Of a stretch of 64,000 nt of DNA, positions 45,367 to 54,043 are shown in pieces. The first letter of the stretch is position 1. Each line of letters opens with the position of its first letter. The DNA is from JAJPKK01 sp963844635 (GTDB taxonomy: Bacteria > Pseudomonadota > Alphaproteobacteria > Rhizobiales > Xanthobacteraceae), in the NCBI GenBank assembly GCA_963844635.1, contig CAWJPD010000003.1, forward strand, positions 496,001-560,000, in the 5' to 3' direction. A model generated the notes under the pieces. The model was given only the letters and a program-made list of their open reading frames with translations, was not told where the DNA came from and did not search any database. The position numbers and the translations under genes were made by a program.

Positions 45367-46545
45367 TCAGCCACGCTCGACGCACATCGCGATCCCCATG
45401 CCACCGCCGATGCAGAGTGTGGCGAGGCCTCTTTTGGAATTCCGCCGTTCCATTTCGTGCAGCAGTGTAATGAGGACTCGCGCGCCGGAAGCTCCGATCG
45501 GATGGCCAAGGGCAATGGCGCCGCCATTGACATTGACCTTTCCGGTGTCCCAGCCCAAATCCTTGTTGACGGCGCAGGCCTGGGCAGCAAAGGCTTCGTT
45601 GGCCTCGATCAAATCGAGGTCGTCGATTTTCCACCCCGCCTTGGCGAGGGCGGCGCGCGACGCGGGGATCGGCCCGGTCCCCATGATCGCGGGATCGACG
45701 CCGGCGTGAGCCCAAGACACAATCCGTGCCAGCACCTTGCCATTGATGCGTGCCGCCTCCTTCGCGCTCATCAACACCACGGCTGCAGCGCCGTCGTTGA
45801 TGCCGGACGCGTTGGCGGCCGTCACGGTACCATCCTTGGCGAAGGCCGGTCGCAGCTTGGCGATCGCTTCCAGCGTGGTGCCATGCTTTGGATATTCGTC
45901 GGCATCGACGACGACATCGCCCTTTCGCGTCTTCACCGTGACGGGCGCAATCTCGGTCTTGAAGCGTGAACCCTTTTGGGCAGCTTCGGCCTTGTTCTGC
46001 GAAGCGACCGCGAACTCGTCCTGCTGTTGGCGCGTAATCTGCCACTGGCGCGCGACGTTCTCGGCCGTGTTGCCCATATGATAGCCGTTGAAGGCGTCCC
46101 AAAGGCCGTCCTTGATCATGGTGTCGACCATTTCGAAATTGCCCATTTTCACGCCACCGCGCAAATGCGCGCAGTGCGGCGCCATGCTCATCAATTCCTG
46201 GCCGCCTGCCACCACAATTTCCGAATCGCCGTTCACGATCGCCTGGTAGCCGAGCGCAACGGCGCGCAAGCCGGAGCCGCAAAGCTGGTTGACCGCCCAG
46301 GCCGGACTCTCCGCGGGAATTCCGGCCGCGATCGAAGCTTGCCGCGCCGGGTTCTGCCCTTCGCCAGCGGTCAGAATCTGGCCCATGATCACTTCGGAGA
46401 CACGTGGCAACTCGACGCCCGCGCGTTCGAGTGCAGCCTTGATCGCAACCTTCCCGAGTTCATGTGCCGGCAGATTGGCAAAGGCGCCATTGAAGGCGCC
46501 GACGGGCGTGCGCGCCGCGCCTGTGATGACGACATCGTCCTTCAT
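45367..46545 (-). CDS. phaA: acetyl-CoA acetyltransferase (thiolase)
   Basis: A 392-residue thiolase II that condenses two acetyl-CoA to acetoacetyl-CoA, the first step of polyhydroxybutyrate synthesis. Active-site residues are visible: the acyl-accepting Cys89 in NQLCGSGLRAVALG, the His in GGAIALGHPIGASGARVL, and the second Cys in TLCIGGGMGIAMCVE. The pattern and length match PhaA. It is divergent from phaR, the PHB repressor, which supports the symbol phaA over atoB. No phaB reductase follows; the next gene is an unrelated diguanylate cyclase on the other strand. Confidence 0.94.
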   Translation of the reverse strand: MKDDVVITGAARTPVGAFNGAFANLPAHELGKVAIKAALERAGVELPRVSEVIMGQILTAGEGQNPARQASIAAGIPAESPAWAVNQLCGSGLRAVALGYQAIVNGDSEIVVAGGQELMSMAPHCAHLRGGVKMGNFEMVDTMIKDGLWDAFNGYHMGNTAENVARQWQITRQQQDEFAVASQNKAEAAQKGSRFKTEIAPVTVKTRKGDVVVDADEYPKHGTTLEAIAKLRPAFAKDGTVTAANASGINDGAAAVVLMSAKEAARINGKVLARIVSWAHAGVDPAIMGTGPIPASRAALAKAGWKIDDLDLIEANEAFAAQACAVNKDLGWDTGKVNVNGGAIALGHPIGASGARVLITLLHEMERRNSKRGLATLCIGGGMGIAMCVERG

Positions 46546-46936
46546 GACGAAAACTCCTGTTTTGTTCGGAAGCCGGCCCGCCCGGAGATCTGCTGGATTG
46601 GCGTGTCAATGGCGCCAGCCCCGGTCAAAGTCAAATCGGAAGCAACATCCACGGTTTACCGTCGAACTTCGCCCTGTCGCGATGGCCGCGGGCAAGGTTG
46701 CGGCAAACCTGCCGACAGCACATAAGGTTGAACGCCGTCATTAAACAGTGGCTTGAAAGTCTAAAACCGCATAGCTTCACTGCGGGCGGGCGGCGCCCCG
46801 CGTCCGACTGGCGGCGGATGCAACCCGCCATTGGATCGACCGGCTTCGGTCAGCTGACGATGCGCTGCCGTCGCAAGTTACGAAATCATCCAGTGGGCTG
46901 TGGGCGTTCAGAAATTTTGCCAGATAGGGCGAAACC
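46546..46936. other. divergent phaA-phaR intergenic region
   Basis: This 391-base gap holds the promoters of phaA (minus) and phaR (plus). No second gene was recognised. No copy of the TTTTGCA-A-TGCAAAA palindrome seen near the phasin gene was found here. Confidence 0.5.
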
Positions 46937-47578
46937 ATGCCGGTGATGACCAAGGCGCCGCCGAGCGCCGATACTCTTTCTCCAACTCAGGCTGACAACA
47001 TGGCGAAGTCGCAGGAGCCGATCGTCATCAAGAAGTATGCCAATCGGCGCCTCTATAACACCGGAACCAGCACCTACGTCACGTTGGAAGACCTCGCCGG
47101 GATGGTGAAGGGCGGCGAAGATTTCGTCGTCTACGATGCCAAGACTGGCGAGGACATCACCCGCTCGGTGCTGACGCAGATCATTTTCGAACAAGAGAAC
47201 AAGGCGGGGCAAAATCTTCTGCCGATTACTTTTCTTCGCCAGCTCATCCGCTATTACGGTGACAGCATGCAGATGCTGGTACCGCGCTATCTCGAAGTCT
47301 CGATCCAATCATTCGCCCGCGAACAGGAGAAGTTTCGGCAGCTGATGAGCCAAACGTTTGGCACTGGCCCGTTCGCCCCGCTCGAAGACCAGGTGCGCCG
47401 GAACATGGAAATGTTCGATCGCACCTTCGCGATGTTCGCTCCATTCGCCCGCCGCGAAAACCAGGCAGCGGCGGAACCGGAAAAGCAGGCGCCAATAGGC
47501 GGCGAGATCGACAACCTGAAGCGTCAGCTCGAAGAAGTCCAGAAGCGGCTGGATCGCCTGACCGAAAACAAGGGATAG
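46937..47578 (+). CDS. phaR: polyhydroxyalkanoate synthesis repressor PhaR
   Basis: A DNA- and PHB-binding repressor that controls phasin and storage genes. The hallmark PHB_acc_N domain is IVIKKYANRRLYNTGTSTYV followed by TLEDLAGMVKGGEDFVVYDA. The middle region (SVLTQIIFEQENKAGQNLLP, FLRQLIRYYGDSMQMLVPRY) is the second conserved block. A C-terminal coiled coil (IDNLKRQLEEVQKRLDRLTE) would mediate oligomerisation. The frame opens at an ATG at 46937 (213 residues); the ATG at 47000 giving MAKSQEP matches other PhaR N-termini better and may be the real start. The phasin gene at 34250 is a likely target. Confidence 0.95.
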   Translation: MPVMTKAPPSADTLSPTQADNMAKSQEPIVIKKYANRRLYNTGTSTYVTLEDLAGMVKGGEDFVVYDAKTGEDITRSVLTQIIFEQENKAGQNLLPITFLRQLIRYYGDSMQMLVPRYLEVSIQSFAREQEKFRQLMSQTFGTGPFAPLEDQVRRNMEMFDRTFAMFAPFARRENQAAAEPEKQAPIGGEIDNLKRQLEEVQKRLDRLTENKG

Positions 47579-47669
47579 CGCAGGTCCAATCGCTATTTTG
47601 TGCAGGTCTGGCATTCCGCCGGTCGGGTTTCCGCGCTGTACGCCTCGTCACTTGCCTGCCGCCGATGGC

Positions 47670-49395
47670 CTATGCAGTCTCCAGACAGCTGTTGAGACCG
47701 ACCGGGCTTGCAGCCGCCGCTCCGATCAACGTGCCCTGCAGATAGTCGCAGCCCCATGTCGTAAGGAGGGCGGCGCCTTCCTCATCCTGCACCCACTCCG
47801 CAACGGTCAGCAGCCCGACCTGCTTTGCCAAGGCGATCAGGGTTCGAACAAAAGCCTGATCGTCCCCCGATGTCGTGAGGTTTCGGATGAAGGACCCATC
47901 GATCTTGACGATATCGATACCGAGTTTGCGCATGTGGCGGAAGGAGGTGCACCCGGCACCGAAATCGTCAAGCGCAACGCGACAGCCAAGCTCCTTCAGC
48001 GGGCCAATGAAAGCGCATGCCTGATCGGTGTTCTCGATTGCCGTGCTTTCGGTGATTTCGACGGTCAGGCGCCGGGCAACCGCGGGGTTACTGGCAAGCG
48101 AGGCGAGCAGCGCACTGTTCCAGGCGGCGTCACTCATTGACAGCGGGGACACATTGAAGCTCAGCCGCAAACCGGGAGCCGCGGTCATTTCGGCGATAAC
48201 CAATTCCAGCATGCGCTCATCGACCAGGCGAACGAGACCGAGCCGCTCCGCGACCGGCATGATGTCGCTCGCCAGCACCAGCGTGCCATCCGCACGGCGA
48301 ATTCGCATCAGGCATTCATGGAAGGCGGGTCGACGGGAGTGGACCTCGGCGACCGGTTCGAAGGCGGCAACGATCCGGCGATCATTCACCGCGGCGACGA
48401 TCTCGTTGGCGGCGCGCATGTTCTCGTGGCGCAGCGCATCGCGCGCCGGGTCGCGACGGAACACTTCCATTGCGCCGCGATGCTTCTCCCGCGTTAGACC
48501 AGTGCCTCGTGGGCGCGCGACGGCACTTCGCTCACTGTCGCGGCATGGCGTGGGGCAATGACACCACCCGCCGAAGCGGTCACCGCGACCGGTCCGGCCG
48601 TCGTCGCGATCACCTCTTCGCGAATCGAGACGAGGAAACGATCCGCAGCGGCGATGAGATCGGCGGTCCGGCAATCATTCAGAATGATGCCGAATTTGTT
48701 TCCGCACAGCCGGCCGAGGCGGTCGCCGGCGCGCATCCGCCCATTGAGCCGCTGCGCGCTGGCGGCAATCACCTCGTCTCCCACTGCGAAGCCATAGACC
48801 TCGTTCACGCGTGCAAGGTCGTCCACCGAGACGATGAGGAATCCCAGCGAGTTGCGCAGCTTCTGCGCGGTCTCGAACGAGGCGCTCAGAACCTCGATCA
48901 AGCTGCTGCGCCCAGCTCGCCCGTCAAATCGTCCAACCTCGAACATCCCGAAATCGGCGGCGCAGCCGACCCGCCATCGCAAACCAACCTGATCATGCCA
49001 TGGGCGAATGCGGGTCGGCCATCCGGCCCTGCAAACCAGCGGCCGCTGTCCTCGACCCAAAGCGGGTTTTGCGCTTCGCTCGTGCGGATTGCATAACGCA
49101 CCTGATACCCAATGCCGTTGCCGGAATCGCGCAACGCCGAGTTCAGGATCGCCGCCTCGCGCGAATTCGACGCGCCAGCCTCGATCAACTTGGCGTAGCC
49201 GCGACCACTCGCGATTGCCGCAATATCTCCGACCTGCAACACGTCTTGAGCGTTGTCGCTCCACGCGATGGCGTCGGTGGCAAGATGCCACCGGTATCCG
49301 ACTTCGCCGATGGAATAGGCAATTTCAGCGAGATCGAGATTTGCCTGCAATCTCTGGCCGCTCGTGACAATGGATGCGCGCCCAATCCCGATCAT
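47670..49395 (-). pseudogene. degenerate GGDEF-EAL protein, two frameshifts
   Basis: A cyclic-di-GMP-type protein of about 575 residues when restored. A PAS-like N-terminal part (IAYSIGEVGYRWHLATDAIA) leads to RLDDLTGELG, where one base is missing near 48910. The GGDEF domain follows (FLIVSVDDLARVNEVYGFAV), with the motif changed to GNKFG, so it is probably not a cyclase. A second missing base near 48497 joins it to the EAL domain (TREKHRGAMEVFRRD, then AFEPVAEVHSRRPAFHECLM, where EAL reads ECL). EITES and DDFGAGCTSFRHM are kept, so metal sites are partly intact. The start at 49395 follows AGGTGA. A role as a signalling receptor rather than an enzyme is likely. Confidence 0.8.
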
Positions 49396-49620
49396 GTTCA
49401 CCTGCCTCGGCCCACTCGCCGCAGCGCCACTGTAGTGGGCAGGATTAAAGAATTGGGCAAGATGGCGGAAAAGCGCCCAAACGGCGGCAAGCAACTCTAC
49501 GCCCCACGATAAAACGACACCGACTCGGCCGCGGCAAGTTTCGCCGCGTCTCGCGACAATCGGCGCGCTCCTTGCTAAATCGGGTTCCGGCTCCGATATC
49601 GGCATTGAAACTGTCCGATA

Positions 49621-49931
49621 ATGAGAGAGGAGGCTGTCATTCCAATCGTTTCTTCGCCAGCCGGTTCCGCAACCCCCAGCGCTGCGCGAACAGCACGTGC
49701 AAGTCCTGGTGCCGCCGGTACGGGCAACGCCATAGTTCCAGTGCTGCCGTACCAGCGAAACGAGTCGTCGCGGCTCGTGTTCGACATTCGGCCGGCCGTT
49801 CCGTTTTTGACGCAACTCATTGCGACGGCGGAGCGGGATCCCAAACCCGCACACATCGGCGGATCGATCCGGCGCAGGCGATGGCCGCCTATGCGGCCGT
49901 CATGCGCACCCTCTCCGCCCCGCAACCGTGA
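49621..49931 (+). pseudogene. small conserved hypothetical protein, one frameshift
   Basis: A short protein of about 103 residues when one missing base near 49841 is restored. The 5' frame reads MREEAVIPIVSSPAGSATP to VPFLTQLIATAERDP. The 3' frame continues QTRTHRRIDPAQAMAAYAAV and stops at 49931. The LIATAExxPQTRxxRRxxPxxAxxAY pattern recurs in many small unannotated proteins of Hyphomicrobiales, which is why the two frames are joined. It lies between the GGDEF-EAL gene and the GH4 gene. Function unknown; the combined reading is an inference. Confidence 0.6.
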
Positions 49932-49954
49932 TCGGCCGCGGCCCTCCGTCGGGC

Positions 49955-51244
49955 TCAGATGCACGGCCTTATGTGGGGCAGGTTTGCCTCCCAAAGCTCA
50001 TCAAGCATCTTGACGGCCGCATCGGCCGAATTGACGACGGGATCGACCAGCAAAGCCTGCAACGCGATTTCCTTCGACGCGCGAACTGCGGCCTCAACGG
50101 AGAGCTGCTGGAGGCTCACCTGGATGGACAAGAGCTTTGCAATCGCGTTGGGCAGTGGACCAAGCGACACCGGATGGACGCCGGCGGCATCCACGTGCAA
50201 CGGCACCTCCACGGCGGCATCGGCATCAAGGTTCGGCACCGCCCCCTGGTTGTACACGACGCCTGATTCGATGAAACGGTTCTCATTGCCGAGAATGCCG
50301 GCAATGACGGCGCCGCCGCGTTCTCCCGACGGGGCGAGCCATTCTTCCGGAACTCGGGCGAGGCCCGAGGTCACCGCATCGATCTCTTCCTGCTGCTCCC
50401 GCCGCTCGCGCTCGTCCTCGGCGAAGTCGTAGCCGTGTTCGCCGGCTTCCCACCCATAGGGAAGGTATTCCCCCAAATGATCGTCGCTGCAGGATGGCCA
50501 ATAGCCGAATGCGCGAAACAGGCGTCGCGTCAGCGGGAGCGAACTGTCCGCGGTCGCCTTCTCCTTTTGGCGCAGCACCGGATAAAGGTCTTTGCCGGTC
50601 TGGCGCTCGCGAACCTGCAGCAGCCACTGAAAATGGTTGAGGCCGGCCGCCCACACGGAAATATCTTCGGGGGCCAGGCCCAAAATGCCGGCGACGTCCT
50701 CGTGCGCCATGAAGATGCCGTGGCAGAGGCCAACGGCGCGGATGCGGCTGTATTTGGCGAGGGCGAGAACGATCCGGCTTTCCGGATTGGAGAAGTTGAT
50801 GAACAGGGCCTGCGGACACAGCTCCTCCATGTCGCGGACGATATCGAAGATGATTGGCAGCGTCCGCAACGTAAAGAAAAGCGCGCCTGGGCCGCCATTC
50901 TCTCCCAACGTGTGGCGGATGCCGTATTTGCGCGGAACCTCGAAATCAAGCTTCCATTGTCGCACGCGATCGACGGCGATCGAATTCACCACGAAGTCTG
51001 CCCCGGCCAAAGCGCGCCGTCGATCGGTCGTATGCGCGATCGTCAGGCTTCGGCCTGCCGCCTGGTTCAAGGCCGCCGCGAGCTTCGTTATGCGTTGAAG
51101 AGCGTCTTCGTTCACGTCGACGAGCGTGAGTGTGCTGTGCGCCAGGGCGGGGTTCGAGAAGATGTCGCGCAGCATGGCAAGGCCGAACGACATGCTGCCG
51201 GCGCCGATGAAGACGATTTTCGCGCTACGGGAAAATGATGTCAT
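49955..51244 (-). CDS. family 4 glycoside hydrolase (alpha-galactosidase/6-phosphoglycosidase type)
   Basis: A 429-residue NAD- and Mn-dependent glycosidase of family GH4, which cleaves by an oxidation-elimination mechanism. The NAD-binding start is KIVFIGAGSMSFGLAMLRDI. The metal ligands are Cys174 in GLCHGIF and His204 in AGLNHFQW. The NPESR segment (NFSNPESRIVLAL) lies in the substrate pocket. GH4 members act on alpha- or beta-glycosides, with or without a 6-phosphate; the text LGENGGPGALFFTLRT is closest to alpha-galactosidase-type members. It is divergent from a GH1 beta-glucosidase gene over 123 bases, and glucokinase follows that, so disaccharide breakdown is the probable role. Confidence 0.88.
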   Translation of the reverse strand: MTSFSRSAKIVFIGAGSMSFGLAMLRDIFSNPALAHSTLTLVDVNEDALQRITKLAAALNQAAGRSLTIAHTTDRRRALAGADFVVNSIAVDRVRQWKLDFEVPRKYGIRHTLGENGGPGALFFTLRTLPIIFDIVRDMEELCPQALFINFSNPESRIVLALAKYSRIRAVGLCHGIFMAHEDVAGILGLAPEDISVWAAGLNHFQWLLQVRERQTGKDLYPVLRQKEKATADSSLPLTRRLFRAFGYWPSCSDDHLGEYLPYGWEAGEHGYDFAEDERERREQQEEIDAVTSGLARVPEEWLAPSGERGGAVIAGILGNENRFIESGVVYNQGAVPNLDADAAVEVPLHVDAAGVHPVSLGPLPNAIAKLLSIQVSLQQLSVEAAVRASKEIALQALLVDPVVNSADAAVKMLDELWEANLPHIRPCI

Positions 51245-51367
51245 TCGCGAACTCGCGTGTTTTTGCCAAATCCCCGGAACGAATTACCGTTCCGTCAGCC
51301 GCATCGATTGTGAACGAGTTACCAATTCATGCCATTTTGATGCACGTTTGGCACGCGGGAGGAGAAC

Positions 51368-52702
51368 GTGGATCAGCCGACCAATCGCGGGTGGCCGCAG
51401 AATTTCGCTTGGGGTGCGTCGACCTCGGCCTATCAAATCGAGGGCGCGGCGCGGGAGGACGGCCGCGGGCCCAGCATCTGGGACACCTTCTGCGCGCAGG
51501 GCCGGGTTGATAATCACGACACCGGCGACATCGCCTGCGATCACTACCACCGATATCGCGAGGATGTCGCGCTGATGCGCGATCTCGGGATCACGGCGTA
51601 CCGGTTTTCCGTCGCTTGGCCTCGCGTGCTGCCAAGTGGACGCGGCACCCCCAACGAGCCTGGCCTTTCCTTCTACGATCGCCTGATCGATGCCGTGCTT
51701 GCCGCCGGCATCGAACCGTGGCTCTGCCTTTACCATTGGGACCTTCCGCAAGCCCTTGATGATGCCGGCGGCTGGTCGGTGCGCGACTGCGCGGACTGGT
51801 TCGGCGAATATGCAACCCTCGTCGGCCGCCGCTATGGCGATCGGGTCAAACGCTTCGCCACCTTCAACGAACCCTCGGTTTTCGCCCTGTTCGGCTATGC
51901 GTTTGGTGGATCGGCGCCAGGTATCCGAGATGCCGAACTGCTGCACCGTGTCATTCACACGGTGAATCTCGCCCACGGGACCGCCGTCGATGCGCTGCGG
52001 GCTGCGGTGCCGAATGGCTCGATTGGCGCGATACACAATCACCAACCATGCCTTCCGGCCACGCCTTCCGACGCCGACGCCGCCGCTGCAGAACGCTTCG
52101 GGGCCTACTGGAATTCCGCCTTCCCTGATCCGCAATATCTCGGCCGATATCCGGATCTGCTTGCGGACCACCTCGCGCCCCACATCCAGCCCGGCGACCT
52201 CGCCCGTATTCACCGGCCAATCGACTGGATCGGCATCAACCACTACTCGCCGCTTTATGCCGTGACCGCTTCCAGTTCGCCGCTCGGGTTCGGTTTTGGA
52301 GCTGCACCGGCCGAGATTCCGCGCACACCGATCGGGTGGCCGATCGTGCCAAGCGCGATCCAGGACAGCCTTTGCACGGTGCATGCGCGCTATCGGCTGC
52401 CGATCTATGTCACCGAGAACGGGTTCGGCTCGCACGATGCCGCGAACGCCAACGGCGCCGTCACGGACCACGACCGAGTCGAGTTCCTGACGTCCTACAT
52501 CGGTGCCGTCGGCGAGGCGATCGCTGCAGGCGCCGACATTCGCGGCTATTTCGTCTGGTCGCTGCTCGACAATTTCGAATGGGCGCAAGGCTATGCCGTG
52601 CGTTTTGGTCTCGCTTACGTGGATTACCCGACACAGCGGCGTATCCCAAAAACCTCCTTTCGCTGGTACGCTGATTTCATAAGGGCTACCCGAAGCGGCT
52701 AA
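51368..52702 (+). CDS. family 1 beta-glucosidase
   Basis: A 444-residue GH1 enzyme that hydrolyses beta-glucosides or cellobiose to glucose. The start is a GTG preceded by GGGAGGAG. Signatures in order: FAWGASTSAYQIEGAAREDG, the catalytic acid/base Glu168 in TFNEPSVFALFGYA, WIGINHYSPLYAV, the nucleophile Glu350 in YVTENGFGSHD, and the end FVWSLLDNFEWAQGYAVRFG. The length is standard, and no signal peptide is present, so it is cytosolic. It is followed by glucokinase, so glucose released here is phosphorylated at once. No dedicated sugar transporter lies in the window. Confidence 0.94.
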   Translation: MDQPTNRGWPQNFAWGASTSAYQIEGAAREDGRGPSIWDTFCAQGRVDNHDTGDIACDHYHRYREDVALMRDLGITAYRFSVAWPRVLPSGRGTPNEPGLSFYDRLIDAVLAAGIEPWLCLYHWDLPQALDDAGGWSVRDCADWFGEYATLVGRRYGDRVKRFATFNEPSVFALFGYAFGGSAPGIRDAELLHRVIHTVNLAHGTAVDALRAAVPNGSIGAIHNHQPCLPATPSDADAAAAERFGAYWNSAFPDPQYLGRYPDLLADHLAPHIQPGDLARIHRPIDWIGINHYSPLYAVTASSSPLGFGFGAAPAEIPRTPIGWPIVPSAIQDSLCTVHARYRLPIYVTENGFGSHDAANANGAVTDHDRVEFLTSYIGAVGEAIAAGADIRGYFVWSLLDNFEWAQGYAVRFGLAYVDYPTQRRIPKTSFRWYADFIRATRSG

Positions 52703-52800
52703 CGCATGATCCCGAAAAACTTGCAGGCTTTTCGGACAAGGATCATGCGCAAATCAAAGGGAGCGGGGCGGGAAGCGATTCAATTTGAACAAATCCTACC
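52703..52800 (+). repeat. dispersed palindromic repeat, copy 3 with degenerate tail
   Basis: The head AACGCATGATCCCGAAAAAC (from 52701) and GATCATGCGC (52741-52750) match copies 1 and 2. A degenerate tail unit GCGATTCAATTTGAAC lies near 52775-52790. An open frame that begins in the repeat runs into glucokinase, giving a false longer N-terminus. Confidence 0.7.
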
Positions 52801-52825
52801 TCAAGCACTGCAAACGGGGGCGACG

Positions 52826-53857
52826 GTGCGTAGTTTCGACGATGCCGCGGCTCGTGCCGGCGGGCGGGAGGACGAGGCAACAGTGCTCGCCGATGTCGGC
52901 GGAACCAACGTGCGCTTCGCGCTGCTGGTGAACGGCGCGCTCGGGACGATCGAGCATCGCCACGTCAACGAGCATGCGACGTTTGCCGATGCGCTCGAAA
53001 GCTTTATCTTCGGGCACGCCAAGAAAGCACGGATTGTTGCGGCCGAGTTTGCGGTCGCTGGCGTCGTTCACGATGGCCGGTGCGCGCTGACCAACAGCCC
53101 ATGGGTCATCGATGCGGCCGGACTGCGAGCCCAATTCGGATTCGCGCGCATTAGTGTCGTCAACGACTTCGAAGCGATTGCGCACGCTGTGCCCTATCTC
53201 GCCAACGCCGATCTTCGCGCTCTCGGCAATGGCAAGCAGGCCATTGCGGGGGCGTCGATGGCGGTGCTTGGACCGGGGACCGGTCTCGGGGTCGCCGCGC
53301 TGGTGCCGTATGGCGGCGAGTGGATTGCGCTTGCAAGCGAAGGCGGCCACAGCACGCTGCCAGCGACGTCTTCGCGCGAGAGTCTGGTGATCGCGCACCT
53401 TCGGCGCCAGTTCGGACACGTGTCCGCGGAGCGTGCGTTGTCCGGCACGGGGCTTGAAAACCTCTACCTGGCAATCTCGTCCTTGAGCCGGGCTGCCGCA
53501 CCGCTGCGAACCGCGCCTGAGATCAGCCGAGCCGCGCTGGCGGGAACGTGTCCGACCAGCAAAGCCGCTCTGGACTTGTTCTGCGCCTTCCTCGGGACGG
53601 TGGCAGGCAACATGGCCCTCACCTATGGCGCCCGCGGTGGCGTTTTCATCGCCGGCGGTATCGTGCCTCAGATGTGCGACTACATCGCGAATTCCGAGTT
53701 TCGCGTGCGCTTCGAAGGCAAGGGGCGGCTTCGCCACTTTCTCGAACCAATTCCGGTCCATGTGATCATGGACACGGACGCCCCCTTTCTGGGACTTCGG
53801 GCGCTGGCGTCCGGCCTTGCCAACTCAGCCGCGCGGACTGCGACCGGAGCTGGTTGA
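52826..53857 (+). CDS. glk: glucokinase
   Basis: A 343-residue bacterial glucokinase of the ROK-unrelated Glk family that phosphorylates glucose with ATP. The N-terminal phosphate loop is TVLADVGGTNVRFALLVNG. The glucose-binding region has NSPWVIDAAGLRAQFGFARI with VVNDFEAIAHAVPYL, where the Asn-Asp catalytic pair lies. GPGTGLGVAALVPYGGEWIA and SEGGHSTLPATS follow. The start at GTG 52826 is chosen because the upstream frame from 52706 runs through a dispersed repeat. It lies behind the beta-glucosidase and completes a glucoside-to-glucose-6-phosphate path. Confidence 0.93.
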   Translation: MRSFDDAAARAGGREDEATVLADVGGTNVRFALLVNGALGTIEHRHVNEHATFADALESFIFGHAKKARIVAAEFAVAGVVHDGRCALTNSPWVIDAAGLRAQFGFARISVVNDFEAIAHAVPYLANADLRALGNGKQAIAGASMAVLGPGTGLGVAALVPYGGEWIALASEGGHSTLPATSSRESLVIAHLRRQFGHVSAERALSGTGLENLYLAISSLSRAAAPLRTAPEISRAALAGTCPTSKAALDLFCAFLGTVAGNMALTYGARGGVFIAGGIVPQMCDYIANSEFRVRFEGKGRLRHFLEPIPVHVIMDTDAPFLGLRALASGLANSAARTATGAG

Positions 53858-54043
53858 ACGGGAGGCTCGCAACCGGATCCATCCGCTGCGTTGTGGCGCC
53901 CATGAAAGGAGAGACGCTGAGAGGCAACAATCTCTCCGGCACGTGGGGCGCGGCGCCCGGAGTGGAAAGCGGTGACGAATGCGCTATAAGCGGATGCGCC
54001 GACCGCGGGCGGCGGATTCCCGCCTGGACCGAGACGCTGCAGT

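Noticed and set aside
51284..52588. Long minus-strand open frame opposite the beta-glucosidase
   Set aside because: It is a shadow of the GH1 gene, whose catalytic motifs are all on the plus strand.
52706..52825. Extended N-terminus of glucokinase from an ATG at 52706
   Set aside because: The extra 40 codons are a translation of the dispersed repeat; the GTG at 52826 sits just before the conserved kinase start.
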